A stretch of 64,000 bases of DNA from Natrinema salaciae. Lineage in GTDB: Archaea > Halobacteriota > Halobacteria > Halobacteriales > Natrialbaceae. How positions within the stretch are numbered: the first letter of the stretch is position 1; each line of letters starts with the position of its first letter. The stretch is from contig NZ_FOFD01000003.1 of NCBI RefSeq assembly GCF_900110865.1, positions 682,001 to 746,000 of the forward strand. Reading direction: 5' to 3'. Below are positions 26,921 through 36,342 of this stretch, in pieces. The notes below the pieces were generated by a model that worked only from the letters and a program-made list of their open reading frames with translations, searched no databases and was not told the DNA's origin. Both the position numbers and the translations under genes were made by a program.

Positions 26921-29606
26921 AACCGGCGGAGAACGATTGGATGGACCGGCCGTCATCTCGTTGAGCGATCCTGAAGCGACTGATCGTGAGCTTGTCGGCG
27001 GTAAAGGGGCAAACCTCGCTCAGCTAGCGACATCGGGATTTCCGATTCCGGACGGGTTCTGTGTGACGACGGTCGCATATCAACAGCTCATCGATACTCC
27101 GACGAGAGAGGCGATTGCTTCGCTATCCGAACTCGAACCGACGGATTCAGAACCGATTGCAGACGCTGGTGTGACCTTGCGAAAGCGGATACAGGAAGCA
27201 GAGTTCCCAGACGAAGTTCGGAACTCCATCAGAGGAACGCTCAAAGCGTCAACGGAAACGTACGCAGTACGGTCGAGTGCGACCGCCGAAGATCTCCCTG
27301 TGGCCTCGTTCGCCGGGCAACAGGAGACATTCCTGAACGTACGGGGGGTGGATGAGGTTATCAATCGTGTCCGTGACTGTATGGCGAGTCTGTTCACTGA
27401 TCGGGCAATCGCGTATCGAGCGGAGAACGGTATCTCGCACGCGGACGTCTCACTTGCTGTCGTCGTCCAACAGATGGTTTCTCCGGACGTTTCGGGGGTG
27501 CTTTTCACAGCGGACCCGATGACGGGGAATCGTCACATTTCATCCATCGAAGCATGTCTCGGGCTCGGCGAGCCGCTTGTCTCCGGAGCGGTGAATGCAG
27601 ACAACGTCAAAGTCGATGCTCGCACAGGCGAAATCATCACCTACGAAGTAGGAGACCAGCGGATTGCAGTTCGTCGTCGGCCCAGCGGAGGCACCGAGAC
27701 CGTTGAGCTCCCGAACGCCGGTCAGTCGGATCAGGTACTCACCGACGAACAGGTGCATACGTTAGTTGAGGTCGGAAGCGAGATCGAAGCACTCTTCGAC
27801 CGACCGCAGGACATCGAGTGGTCATTGACGGGCGGCAACGTCATCATCCTTCAGGCCAGGCCAATCACGTCGTTGTTTCCACTCCCCTCGCCGGCTCCAG
27901 ATGACGACCGTTTCCATGTCTACATCAGCATGGGGCACGGACAATCGTTCGCCGAAGCGATGCCTCCTCTCGTGTTGGACGTCTGGAAATCGTACGTTCA
28001 AACGCTGTTTACCGAATACGGGTTTGATCCCGAGACGCAGTGGGGAGTCGAGGCAGGCGGGCGTATCTACATCGACGTTACGACCCCACTCCGGTTCGGT
28101 CCAATGCGAAAGCGATTTCCTGAGAGAATGGGTGAGGCGAACGAACAGATGGGTGTCACTATTGGCGACCTTCTCGACCGACGGGACGAGGAGTTTCGAC
28201 AAGACCGGACTCTTCGGGAACGAGTTGCTTCAGTACCCTCCGTTGCGAGTTCGGCAGGGACCCTTCTGAGACGATCCCTTCCTCAACTAATAACGGTGTT
28301 CGGTGGATTCTTTGGCGCGTTCACTGGTGAACCGCTCTCTCCAGAGCGGGAGGAGGCAAGATGGGGAACGTGGGGAAAGAATATCGCCTCCCAAGTGCGA
28401 ACTCCTGACGACGTTGCTGGGCAAGTCCGTGCCGTCTTCGACGTTCCGAGAGAGGCCACGCATTATCCATCGATGGGCGGACTCATCGCGGGAACTGTTG
28501 CGCAAGGGATGCTTGAGAAACGATTTCCTGACGCTCCTGAAGACGTCAATGCCGTCGGGCGAGGGCTGCCCCACGAGATGCTGACGAAAATCAATCTCGG
28601 AATCAGTGACCTCGCAGACATTGCACGTGAGCACCCTTCCGTGGTGGACGCACTGAATCGAGGTGCGTCGCTCGAGGAGATCAGATCGGTGGAGGGTGGG
28701 GAAACGTTCCTGTCTGCGGTTACCGAGTTTCTCGATGTCTTCGGCCACCGGGCGACTGGAGAACTGGATATTAGCCGGCCTCGGTGGCAGGATGACCCCT
28801 CCGTGTTGCTCTCCATTGTTCGATCTACTGTTAATTCGAGTGAAAAAAGTGGCCACCGCGATCACTTCAGAGAATTGGAACGGACGGCAAATGCGGCAGC
28901 CAAACGGCTTGAACGACGAGCTGGGCAGCGATTCCTCGGTTCGTTCCGCCAACGGCTAGTACGGCAACTTGTCCGTACGTATCGTGGTGGTATCCAAACC
29001 AGGGAGTATCCAAAACACGGTGTGGCATATTTTCTGACGGCGTGGCATGACGTGCTACGCGATGCGGGTGACCTCCTGGCTGCGAACGGAGCGCTATCTA
29101 ACGCTGAGGATGTCTGGTTTCTTCGGAAGGAGGAACTCTTCGACGTGGTCGATGGTGAATCCATTACCGTCGACATCGCTGCCCGACGAGCCGAGTTTCA
29201 ACGTCACGCTTCGCTGGATGCACCGCCGGTGGTAACGAGTGAGGGCGAAGCCCTGAGGGGCGATATTACACGCGAAGAGATATCGGAAGGTGCGCTCGTC
29301 GGAACAGGTGTTTCGGACGGTACTGTCGAAGGCGTCGCTCGGGTCGTCCGGAACCCCAGTGAAGAGACGATCGAAAAGGATGAGATTCTCGTCGCACCAT
29401 CTTCTGATCCCGGTTGGACGCCCCTCTTTCTGAATGCAACGGGGGTCGTCGTGGAAGTGGGTGGACAAATGAGCCACGGCTCCCTTGTCGCACGAGAATA
29501 CGGAATCCCGGCTGTCGTTTCTGTCCATGATGCAACCCGGCAAATACAGTCGGGCCAACGGATTCGTGTCGATGGAACAAACGGGATAGTTGACCTATTA
29601 GAGTAG
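26913..29606 (+). CDS. PEP-synthase-like phosphotransferase, probable rifampicin phosphotransferase (Rph) relative
   Basis: The 897-residue protein has an ATP-grasp PPDK/PEP-synthase N-terminal domain (about residues 20-320, with [10 protein letters not shown]). A divergent central domain (about 330-770, beginning [18 protein letters not shown]) follows, then a C-terminal swivelling His domain with [13 protein letters not shown], His855 being the predicted phosphocarrier. Order and length match rifampicin phosphotransferases (about 870 residues) better than the 750-800-residue haloarchaeal PEP synthases. It is translationally coupled to a TetR regulator. The true substrate is open, because archaeal RNA polymerase is not a rifampicin target. 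Confidence 0.7.
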   Translation: MNETGGERLDGPAVISLSDPEATDRELVGGKGANLAQLATSGFPIPDGFCVTTVAYQQLIDTPTREAIASLSELEPTDSEPIADAGVTLRKRIQEAEFPDEVRNSIRGTLKASTETYAVRSSATAEDLPVASFAGQQETFLNVRGVDEVINRVRDCMASLFTDRAIAYRAENGISHADVSLAVVVQQMVSPDVSGVLFTADPMTGNRHISSIEACLGLGEPLVSGAVNADNVKVDARTGEIITYEVGDQRIAVRRRPSGGTETVELPNAGQSDQVLTDEQVHTLVEVGSEIEALFDRPQDIEWSLTGGNVIILQARPITSLFPLPSPAPDDDRFHVYISMGHGQSFAEAMPPLVLDVWKSYVQTLFTEYGFDPETQWGVEAGGRIYIDVTTPLRFGPMRKRFPERMGEANEQMGVTIGDLLDRRDEEFRQDRTLRERVASVPSVASSAGTLLRRSLPQLITVFGGFFGAFTGEPLSPEREEARWGTWGKNIASQVRTPDDVAGQVRAVFDVPREATHYPSMGGLIAGTVAQGMLEKRFPDAPEDVNAVGRGLPHEMLTKINLGISDLADIAREHPSVVDALNRGASLEEIRSVEGGETFLSAVTEFLDVFGHRATGELDISRPRWQDDPSVLLSIVRSTVNSSEKSGHRDHFRELERTANAAAKRLERRAGQRFLGSFRQRLVRQLVRTYRGGIQTREYPKHGVAYFLTAWHDVLRDAGDLLAANGALSNAEDVWFLRKEELFDVVDGESITVDIAARRAEFQRHASLDAPPVVTSEGEALRGDITREEISEGALVGTGVSDGTVEGVARVVRNPSEETIEKDEILVAPSSDPGWTPLFLNATGVVVEVGGQMSHGSLVAREYGIPAVVSVHDATRQIQSGQRIRVDGTNGIVDLLE

Positions 29607-29927
29607 CTTCAACTGCACAGCCTTGCTGTACTCGCCCGCTGTGGTCAGCACGCCTCCCTCGAGCGGACCTGAGGAATTCTGATGAAACAGGTCGCGGTAC
29701 GCGAAGCCCACGCGGTAACTACTCTCGCGTTCGACCACCGAACAAACGCAAAACAAATCTCAAAATCGGAGTCGTTCGATCGACAGTCACCGCGCTGCCG
29801 GTCGATTCCAAAGCGGTGCTCTGGCGGGACGTCGTCCGCCACGGGCATCCGTACTGGCCAGCGATGGCCACGAGGTCCGCGCTCGGTCCGACTGATCTTC
29901 GAGTCCGACCGAGAACTGTCCGCCGTT

Positions 29928-29975
29928 CTTTACGTGCTTCTGATCACAAGGTGAAGCGATGACGGGAGGTCGTCG
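29928..29975 (+). repeat. dispersed CTTT-GTCACAAGG element, copy B
   Basis: CTTT at 29928 is followed by ATCACAAGGTGAAG at +15. A hairpin CGATGAC (29957-29963)/GTCGTCG (29969-29975) with loop GGGAG follows. It is nearly identical to copy A over its 3' half. Confidence 0.6.
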
Positions 29976-30068
29976 TTCTCGGGCATCTGAATGCGATAGC
30001 AACGGCCACGAATCCGTCGGCAGCCGCGACGATTACCGAGCGTCGTTCGTCCTCGAGCACCCGCCGTT

Positions 30069-30115
30069 CTTTAACTACCTCTAGTCACAAGGTAAAGCTA
30101 CGAAGGGCATTCGTC
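30069..30115 (+). repeat. dispersed CTTT-GTCACAAGG element, copy C
   Basis: CTTT at 30069 is followed by GTCACAAGGTAAAG at +15. A hairpin of different sequence, ACGAA (30100-30104)/TTCGT (30110-30114), has loop GGGCA. The stem has changed on both sides compared with copies A and B. It ends 47 bp before the nucleotidyltransferase start. Confidence 0.6.
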
Positions 30116-30161
30116 ACCCGGCCTTTTCGGGTTTCGATTCCGATTCCCTCGAGCCATAGCT

Positions 30162-31082
30162 ATGACCGCCGTCCCGGAACACGTCCGCGAGACCATCGAC
30201 GAGCACCTGACCGTGATCGAACGTGACCACGACGTGGCGGTCGCGCTGGCGGCCGCCCGCGGCAGCTACGCCTGGGGTACAGCGAGCCCCGACAGCGACT
30301 ACGACGTGGGGTTCGTCTACGCGCCGACCGACCTGCGCCGGTACGCGCACCTCGCGGGTGTCGAGGAGGTCATCGTCGAGGACCGCGGCGAGTTCGAGTA
30401 TCAGGGCTGGGACGTGCGGACGTTCGCGCGCCTGCTGGTCGACTCGAACGAGGGCGCGATCGACCTGCTTCGGAGCCCAATTTGCTACCGGGCCGCGTAC
30501 GATCCCGCCGACCTCGTCGCGTACATCCGGCGGACGTACAACCCGATCGACCTCTATCACACGTGGCGCGGGATCGCGACGAGCAACTACCGAAAGTACA
30601 TCTCGCACCACCTGGTCCGCAGCGACGACGCGGTCTTTCCGATCCTCGAGACGAACGACGACTCGTACGTCGTCGAGACCGACGACGGCACGACGACGGT
30701 CCCGATTGACGACGAGCGCTTCGCGGAAACGCAGACGAAACCGACCGTCAAACGAAACCTCACGATCTTCCGGGCGGCCATGTCCGCGCGCTACCTCAAA
30801 GCGACCGGGGAACGCGGCGACCACGACTTGCCGGCGCTCGCGTTCGACCGGTTCCTGCGCGAGCAGGCACCCGCGGTCTTCGACGCCGACCGGATCGACC
30901 GCGCTCGCGAGTTGCTCGAGCGGAAACGGGCGGGCGACGGGGACAGCGAGATCGGCGACACCGTCGGTCGCGAGTTCGCACACCCGGCGCGGGAGATCGA
31001 TCCCGCGATCCACGCCCGAGACGGACCCGAAACTGACCGGGTAGACGGTTTCGTCGACGACCTGATCGCCGCGGTCCAGTGA
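30162..31082 (+). CDS. nucleotidyltransferase, YcgL/RlaP-type (COG3541)
   Basis: The 306-residue protein has a polymerase-beta-like nucleotidyltransferase fold with GS at 34-35 and the metal aspartates D46 and D48 in SPDSDYDVGFVY. A long helical C-terminal region matches the YcgL/RNA-repair-ligase-associated (RlaP) group. These proteins are suspected RNA-end nucleotidyltransferases, and the substrate is unknown. No RNA ligase gene lies next to it. Element copy C ends 47 bp upstream and copy D starts 33 bp after the stop. Confidence 0.8.
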   Translation: MTAVPEHVRETIDEHLTVIERDHDVAVALAAARGSYAWGTASPDSDYDVGFVYAPTDLRRYAHLAGVEEVIVEDRGEFEYQGWDVRTFARLLVDSNEGAIDLLRSPICYRAAYDPADLVAYIRRTYNPIDLYHTWRGIATSNYRKYISHHLVRSDDAVFPILETNDDSYVVETDDGTTTVPIDDERFAETQTKPTVKRNLTIFRAAMSARYLKATGERGDHDLPALAFDRFLREQAPAVFDADRIDRARELLERKRAGDGDSEIGDTVGREFAHPAREIDPAIHARDGPETDRVDGFVDDLIAAVQ

Positions 31083-31114
31083 CCCCGCCGGACTCGCCTC
31101 GTATCCGATCCGCC

Positions 31115-31160
31115 CTTTAAGTGGTTCTGGTCACAAGGTGAAGATACGAAGGGCTTTTCG
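31115..31160 (+). repeat. dispersed CTTT-GTCACAAGG element, copy D
   Basis: CTTTAAGT at 31115 is followed by GTCACAAGGTGAAG at +15. A short stem CGAA (31147-31150)/TTCG (31157-31160) with loop GGGCTT follows. The gene for RNA polymerase epsilon starts 133 bp downstream. Confidence 0.6.
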
Positions 31161-31292
31161 CGGATCGAACTCGCTGCGACGAAGCGACGCCGCTCCCCAT
31201 CGCTCGAGACCTGTTAGAACGCCTTTCTGTCCGGTCCCGGAGGACACTGTGGGAGCGAGCCTTTTTCACTCTCCCTCTCCGAGCGACAGACG

Positions 31293-32036
31293 ATGCAAGA
31301 CGACGGTGCCGACCCTGGCCCAGAGCCCGAACGCGACGCGGCCGTTCCCGACGGCGAGCGCCGCCTCGAGACCCGGCCCGGGTCCGGGTCGCTCTCGCGG
31401 GCGGACGTTCAGCGCGACTCGACGGTCCGTCGATGGGGCGTCGTCACGCCGAGCGCGACGGTCATCGGCCGCGCGGAGTCGCCCGACGCGGACCTCTCGG
31501 AGAGCGTGCGCCGTCTCCACGACGAACAGCACGCGGCGACGCCGGGCTACAGCGAGCGTGCCCACCACTTAGACCGGCTGCGGACGACGCAGGCGCTGTG
31601 TAACGCCCTCGAGGTGACGCCGTGGCAGCGCGATCTGGCGCTAGGCGTCATGGACGAGATCGACCTCACCGAGTTCGGCAGCCAGCGGGCGATCCCGAAG
31701 GTCGCGCTGGTGGTGATCCGCCACGTCGTCGACGTCGACCGACAGCAGTACTTCGGACTCGACGAGATCGACGCACAGGCGCTCTCGGCCGACCGGATGG
31801 AGGAGCTGTTCGCCCAGTACCGATCCCACGACATCACCGACGAGGAGACCTTCAAGCGGCTCGCGGCCGACTACGGGCTCGACACGACGAGCCTGAATCG
31901 ACTGCGCCGCGTCCTGAAAGCGCAACTCGAGGACGAGCTGCCGGCCTACGGCCGGAACCCGTACCGGGACCCGAACCTGCCGGACGCGGCGGAGTTCGAC
32001 GCCGACGGTGCGGCAGCCACCGGTTCGGAGAGCTAA
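31293..32036 (+). CDS. haloarchaeal DNA-directed RNA polymerase subunit epsilon
   Basis: The 247-residue protein matches the family annotated in haloarchaea as RNA polymerase subunit epsilon. An acidic N-terminal part (1-40) is followed by the conserved block STVRRWGVVTPSATVIGRAE. A helical core (about 75-200) contains RTTQALCNALEVTPWQRDLAL and FGSQRAIPKVALVVIRHVVD. The core is reminiscent of the cyclin fold of TFB. The role is inferred from family annotation rather than a visible motif. Confidence 0.65.
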   Translation: MQDDGADPGPEPERDAAVPDGERRLETRPGSGSLSRADVQRDSTVRRWGVVTPSATVIGRAESPDADLSESVRRLHDEQHAATPGYSERAHHLDRLRTTQALCNALEVTPWQRDLALGVMDEIDLTEFGSQRAIPKVALVVIRHVVDVDRQQYFGLDEIDAQALSADRMEELFAQYRSHDITDEETFKRLAADYGLDTTSLNRLRRVLKAQLEDELPAYGRNPYRDPNLPDAAEFDADGAAATGSES

Positions 32037-32137
32037 CGGCGCATCCTCGACCGTCCGTGCACCGTCGTCTCGAGCCCGTTCCCCGACTCGTCTGCCGGTG
32101 GCCGGCGACTTTTCCGTCCTACCGTCCTAGCGAGGCT

Positions 32138-32794
32138 ATGGCCGACGCTGACACCAACGCCGACGACGCGCCGACGCCCGGCGATCGACTCACGATCTAC
32201 GCCGACTACGTCTGTCCGTTCTGTTACCTGGGAACGCGTTCGCTCGAGCAGTACCGCGAGGAACGCGACGAACCGCTGGACGTCGAGTGGCATCCGTTCG
32301 ATCTGCGGCGCGGGAAACGAAACCCCGACGGCTCGATCGACCGCGAGGCCGACGACGGGAAAGACGACCAGTACTACGAGCAGGCGAGACAGAACGTCCG
32401 CCGGCTACAGGCGGAGTACGACGTCGAGATGGCTCAGGAGATCGCGACCGACGTTGACTCGTTCGACGCGCAGGTCGCCTCGTGGTACGTCAAGCGCGAG
32501 TATCCCGAGCAGTGGGACGCCTTCGACGAGTCGATTTACACGGCGCTGTGGCAGGACGGACGCGACATCGGCGACGTCGACGTGCTGGCCACCCTCGCCG
32601 CGGACGCCGACCTGCCGACCGACGAGATCCGCGACGCGGTCGCCGACGAGGGCATTCGAGCGGCGCTCGAGGACCGATTCGCGGCGGCACAGCAGGCGGG
32701 GATCACCGGCGTGCCGACGTTTCTCTCGGACGGCCACGTCGCCCGCGGCGCGGTCCCGCCGGAACACCTCGAACGACTCGTCGAGGGGCAGTAG
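32138..32794 (+). CDS. DsbA family oxidoreductase (FrnE-like)
   Basis: The 218-residue protein has a thioredoxin fold with a helical insertion and the motif YADYVCPFCYLG (C26, C29). The late segment GITGVPTFLSDGHVARGAVP carries the cis-proline and is typical of FrnE/DsbA-like proteins. No signal peptide is present, so it should act in the cytoplasm, probably in thiol redox balance. The ATG at 32138 is chosen because the frame upstream runs through the previous gene. Its stop abuts the stop of the convergent NAD kinase gene. Confidence 0.85.
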   Translation: MADADTNADDAPTPGDRLTIYADYVCPFCYLGTRSLEQYREERDEPLDVEWHPFDLRRGKRNPDGSIDREADDGKDDQYYEQARQNVRRLQAEYDVEMAQEIATDVDSFDAQVASWYVKREYPEQWDAFDESIYTALWQDGRDIGDVDVLATLAADADLPTDEIRDAVADEGIRAALEDRFAAAQQAGITGVPTFLSDGHVARGAVPPEHLERLVEGQ

Positions 32795-33631
32795 TTACTC
32801 GAGTTTGTCGAGCCCGTCGAAGAAGTTCGCTTGCGGCCCGACGAGCCGGACGGACTCCTCGGCGAGCGAGACCGCGACCGTCGCGGGCGGCTCGAGGTGC
32901 TGTCGGTTGCGGCCGTCGCTGATCGCGTAGGCGCTCTCCGATCCGGAGATGGTGAGCGTGATTTCGGTTTCGGGTTCGACGACGAGCGGCGGCATCGCCC
33001 GGGTCGCGGCCATCTGCGTGACGACGAGCGTCTCCGCGGCGGGGTGGACCAGCGGCCCGCCCTCGCTCAGATTGTAGGCGGTCGACCCCGTCGGCGTAGC
33101 CACGAGAACGCCGTCCGCGTGGCTCTCGGTGTACCGTTGCCCGTCGATCCCGATCTCGACGGTCGCGCCGCCGCCGCTGCCCCGACGCGGCCCGTGGACG
33201 AGAACCTCGTTCAGCGCGGGCTCGAGCGACCAGTCCGCGTCGACGCCGCTCGCCCGAAGCCGCGCCAGGTCCCGCCCCTCGACGGTCCCCGTTTCGTTGA
33301 GTTCCGTCACGAGCGCGGTGACGACGCCGAGCGCGTCGTCCGGCGCGACGGCGTTGAGAAAGCCGACCTCGCCGAGGTTGACGCCGAGGATCGGCGTGGA
33401 GCCGACTTCGCGGGCCACGAACAACAGCGTCCCGTCGCCGCCGATGCTCACGACGAGCTCTCGACCCGCCATCGCGTCGACCGGAACGGCGGCCGCCTCG
33501 ACCGCCTCGCCGGTCGCCTCGTCGACGACGACGCTCGCGCCCTCGCGCTCGAGGGCGTCGACGAGACTCGCGGCGAGTGTCTGTGCACGCTCGTTGTCAC
33601 GCTGGGCAACGATTCCGACGTCGACGTCCAT
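32795..33631 (-). CDS. nadK: NAD kinase
   Basis: The 278-residue enzyme phosphorylates NAD to NADP. The family motifs are all present: GGDGT at 64-68, LNEVLVHG, and TPTGSTAYNLSEGGP. Its 3' end abuts the DsbA-like gene end to end. NadE at 40651, which makes NAD, is in the same region but not in an operon with it. Confidence 0.94.
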   Translation of the reverse strand: MDVDVGIVAQRDNERAQTLAASLVDALEREGASVVVDEATGEAVEAAAVPVDAMAGRELVVSIGGDGTLLFVAREVGSTPILGVNLGEVGFLNAVAPDDALGVVTALVTELNETGTVEGRDLARLRASGVDADWSLEPALNEVLVHGPRRGSGGGATVEIGIDGQRYTESHADGVLVATPTGSTAYNLSEGGPLVHPAAETLVVTQMAATRAMPPLVVEPETEITLTISGSESAYAISDGRNRQHLEPPATVAVSLAEESVRLVGPQANFFDGLDKLE

Positions 33632-33868
33632 CGTCGGCGGCTACCCGCCCCGTCGTCAAAAAGCCACGCTTGTCCGGTCGCCGGCAACAAAGTTAATCCG
33701 GGTGGAACGATTCCGGTCACGTGAACTCCCGCGACGACCCCGTCGCAGTGTCCAGTATGGCGTCCGTTCACTCGCGTACACGACCCGTCGCGTCGCCGGC
33801 GATGCCAGCGGCCGGACTACCCGGCGAGTTCCGGTCCGCCGTTCGGCGTCGATCGATAGGTGATCGCC

Positions 33869-34984
33869 GTGAGTGACGACGCCGACGGTGACGACGCCGA
33901 CGACGACGACGCCGACGACTGGTTCGAACGCGCACTCGACGAGGACGAGGCGAGCGCGGGGTCCGGCGCTGACGCACCCGCCGTCTCGGGGGTCGACGCC
34001 GAGGACGGCAGCGACGAGACTGACGACACCGACGGCGACGGTCCGACCGGACGCGAAGGGGAGGAGGACGGGGACGGGGACGGGGATTCGTCGGCGACGG
34101 ATGGCACGTCCACCGACGGCTCCCTGTTCGACGAGGACTTCGGTTCGGCGTTGCAGGGAGTCGACGCGCCGGCAGTCGACGTCGCCGAAGAGCAGACGGC
34201 GGCCGCCGGACCCGAAGGCTTCGACGACCTCGACTTCGTATTGGGGGGCAGCGACGACCCCGACTTCGACGAGGAGATCGACTCGGAACTCCCGCGGCTG
34301 GACCTCGGCATCGAGGGGCTCGACCGGATGATCCAGGGCGGCGTTCCCGAGCGCTCCCTGATCGTCGCGATGGGCAGCGCCGGGACCGGCAAGACCACGT
34401 TCGGCCTCCAGTTTCTCAACCGCGGGCTCGAGCAGGGTGAGCGCGCGGTGTTCATCACGCTGGAGGAGAGCCGCGAGCGCGTCATCAACAGCGCGACCGA
34501 GAAGGGGTACCCGTTCGACGAGTACGTCGCCGACGGACGGCTCGCGGTCGTCGACGTCGACCCCATCGAGATGGCGAACAGTCTGGCGTCGATCCGCAAC
34601 GAACTCCCCGCGCTCGTCGAGGAGTTCGACGCCTCGCGGCTCGTGCTGGACTCGGTTTCCTTGCTCGAGATGATGTACGACGATCGGGCGAAACGCCGCA
34701 ACGAAATCTACGATTTCTCCCGAAGCCTGAAGGAGGCGGGCGTCACCGCGCTGTTGACCAGCGAAGCCTCGGAGGGATCGCCCTACGCCTCCCGGTACGG
34801 GATCGTCGAGTACCTCACTGACGCCGTCTTCGTCCTGCAGTACGTTCGGCCCGACGACTTCCGCGAAACCCGGTTAGCGGTCGAGATCCAGAAGGTCCGC
34901 GACGCGAACCACTCCCGGGAGAAAAAACCCTACGAGATCACGGACGAGGGGATTTCGGTCTATCAACAGGCTAACCTGTTCTAA
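33869..34984 (+). CDS. KaiC/RadA-like ATPase domain protein
   Basis: The 371-residue protein has a very acidic, low-complexity N-terminus (about 105 residues of mainly Asp, Glu, Gly, Ser and Thr). One KaiC-type RecA-fold ATPase domain follows, with Walker A GSAGTGKTTF, a Walker B-like RLVLDSV and the opening LPRLDLGIEGLDRMIQGGVP. Single-domain KaiC-like proteins are common haloarchaeal signalling ATPases, not clock proteins. The GTG at 33869 follows a full Shine-Dalgarno AGGTGAT at 33858-33864; a GTG at 33860 is in frame but overlaps that site. Confidence 0.83.
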   Translation: MSDDADGDDADDDDADDWFERALDEDEASAGSGADAPAVSGVDAEDGSDETDDTDGDGPTGREGEEDGDGDGDSSATDGTSTDGSLFDEDFGSALQGVDAPAVDVAEEQTAAAGPEGFDDLDFVLGGSDDPDFDEEIDSELPRLDLGIEGLDRMIQGGVPERSLIVAMGSAGTGKTTFGLQFLNRGLEQGERAVFITLEESRERVINSATEKGYPFDEYVADGRLAVVDVDPIEMANSLASIRNELPALVEEFDASRLVLDSVSLLEMMYDDRAKRRNEIYDFSRSLKEAGVTALLTSEASEGSPYASRYGIVEYLTDAVFVLQYVRPDDFRETRLAVEIQKVRDANHSREKKPYEITDEGISVYQQANLF

Positions 34985-35115
34985 CGTCGTGTTTCGTACT
35001 CGTTTCCAGCAGCTTCCCCGCAGTAGAACGTTACAGCATGTTTCGCTCGAGTAACAGCGACTTATCGTGCCGTTCGCTGCCCATACTTTTGCGGGCAGCC
35101 GTCCGAGATTTCCGC

Positions 35116-35355
35116 ATGGCGCAACGGACGACAGCCGACGAGACACTGCCGCGAGAGGAACTCGCCGCGTACCTCCAGGAAATCGCGACGGAGTTCGACA
35201 GCGAGAGTGAGGTGGTCTCTATCCCGGTCGGGAACAAGGACGTATCGCTCAACCCGCCCCACAACGTCGACATCTCGGTCGAGGTCGTCGAACGCTCGTC
35301 GATGCTCCGGGGGGACCGTGAGACAGTCGAAATCGAACTGAGCTGGAAACCCTAA
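35116..35355 (+). CDS. amphi-Trp domain protein
   Basis: The 79-residue protein matches the amphi-Trp family, small domains with an amphipathic pattern ending in a tryptophan strand (here VEIELSWKP). Function is unknown. An in-frame start at 35038 exists, but it would run through the 7-bp stem-loop at 35076-35099 (GCTGCCC/GGGCAGC), so I prefer 35116. The stop is 1 bp before the next ATG, so the two are cotranscribed. Confidence 0.8.
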   Translation: MAQRTTADETLPREELAAYLQEIATEFDSESEVVSIPVGNKDVSLNPPHNVDISVEVVERSSMLRGDRETVEIELSWKP

Positions 35356-35356
35356 C

Positions 35357-35719
35357 ATGGCTGCAGCGGACTCCATTCTCATCTTCGTCCTGAGTTTGCT
35401 CGTGGGGACGATCGCCATCCTCGCCGGCGCGCGGCTGGTGTTGGACAGGGACGCGAGCTTCGTGAACGCGGCGGTGACCGCCCTGATCGGCGCGGCCGCG
35501 TGGGCGATCACGAGTTTCTTCGTCGGCTGGGTCCCCATCCTGGGCGTGTTGCTGATGCTGCTCATCTGGGTCGGCGTCATCAACTGGCGGTACCCCGGCG
35601 GCTGGGGATCCGCCGCCGCGATCGGTTTCGTCGCCTGGATCGTCGCGGTCGGCATCCTCTACGCGCTCGCGGTGTTCGGCCTGGTGACGCCGGACGCGCT
35701 CGGCATCCCGGGGGTCTGA
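35357..35719 (+). CDS. four-helix membrane protein, unknown function
   Basis: The 120-residue protein has four predicted transmembrane helices (about residues 6-25, 37-57, 60-76 and 85-108). It contains a conserved-looking INWRYPGGWGSAAAIGF loop. No catalytic residues are seen. It directly follows the amphi-Trp gene and resembles small haloarchaeal membrane proteins. Confidence 0.65.
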   Translation: MAAADSILIFVLSLLVGTIAILAGARLVLDRDASFVNAAVTALIGAAAWAITSFFVGWVPILGVLLMLLIWVGVINWRYPGGWGSAAAIGFVAWIVAVGILYALAVFGLVTPDALGIPGV

Positions 35720-35817
35720 GATCGCTCCAAGAGTACCGCCCCGACCTGGAATTCCCGCGCGGAGAGAACGTGGGACAGTCCTTTTTGCGTTCGCTCGAGT
35801 CTTTCACCTAGACACCG

Positions 35818-36246
35818 ATGTACGAGACGATCCTGTTTCCGACGGACGGCAGCGACCACGCGGCGACCGTCGCGGACCACGCGGTCGCTATCGCGGCTGC
35901 CAGCGACGCGACCCTCCACGTCCTCTCGATCGTCGACGACCGCGCCTTTCTGGTGCTCGACGACGACCGCGTCGAGCGCGTTCGCGACGACCTCGAGGCG
36001 AGCGCCCGCGAGGCGATCGACGACGCGGCGACGCGCGCCGCCGGCTCCGGCGTCGAAACGGAGACCGCCGTCGATACCGGCCACCCGGCCGAGCGTATCG
36101 TCGAGTACGCCGCGGCTACCGACGTCGATCTGATCGTCATGGGGACCAGCGGCGACGAGTACGAGCGCAACGTCGTCGGCAGCGTCTCCCAGCGCGTCGT
36201 CCGCGACGCCCCCGTCCCCGTTACCACCGTCGGTCCGGACGTGTGA
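35818..36246 (+). CDS. universal stress protein (UspA family)
   Basis: The 142-residue single-domain protein begins MYETILFPTDGSDHA, the UspA start. It carries the ATP-binding pattern near the end: VMGTSGDEYERNVVGSVSQR. UspA proteins bind ATP and help survival under stress; a specific role is not shown. It is monocistronic. Confidence 0.92.
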   Translation: MYETILFPTDGSDHAATVADHAVAIAAASDATLHVLSIVDDRAFLVLDDDRVERVRDDLEASAREAIDDAATRAAGSGVETETAVDTGHPAERIVEYAAATDVDLIVMGTSGDEYERNVVGSVSQRVVRDAPVPVTTVGPDV

Positions 36247-36342
36247 CCGACCGGCCTCGAGTACCGCCAGGTCGGCGTTCGCTCGCGTAACCACCGGCGA
36301 TACACGTGGTTTGATGTACGCGCCGTCGCTAGTGATGGGAAG

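Larger units (their letters stand above)
29607..30161. other. 555-bp gap carrying two dispersed-element copies
   Basis: No protein-coding gene is convincing; a short frame from 29682 has no recognisable product. The right half holds dispersed-element copies B and C. The left half (29607-29780) is unremarkable unique sequence and may be the worn flank of a lost mobile element. Confidence 0.4.

Noticed and set aside
29682-29954. 90-codon frame, considered as a transposase (TnpB) remnant
   Set aside because: No transposase motif is visible and it runs into dispersed-element copy B.
31138-31572. GTG-started frame at dispersed-element copy D (MKIRRAF...)
   Set aside because: The other copies have a stop or no start codon at this point, so the element is not translated; the frame then overlaps the RNA polymerase epsilon gene.
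35076-35099. Stem-loop GCTGCCC/GGGCAGC before the amphi-Trp gene as a terminator
   Set aside because: It lies just upstream of a start codon, and its loop sequence also occurs next to tRNA-Ile; it is more likely a promoter-associated motif or chance.
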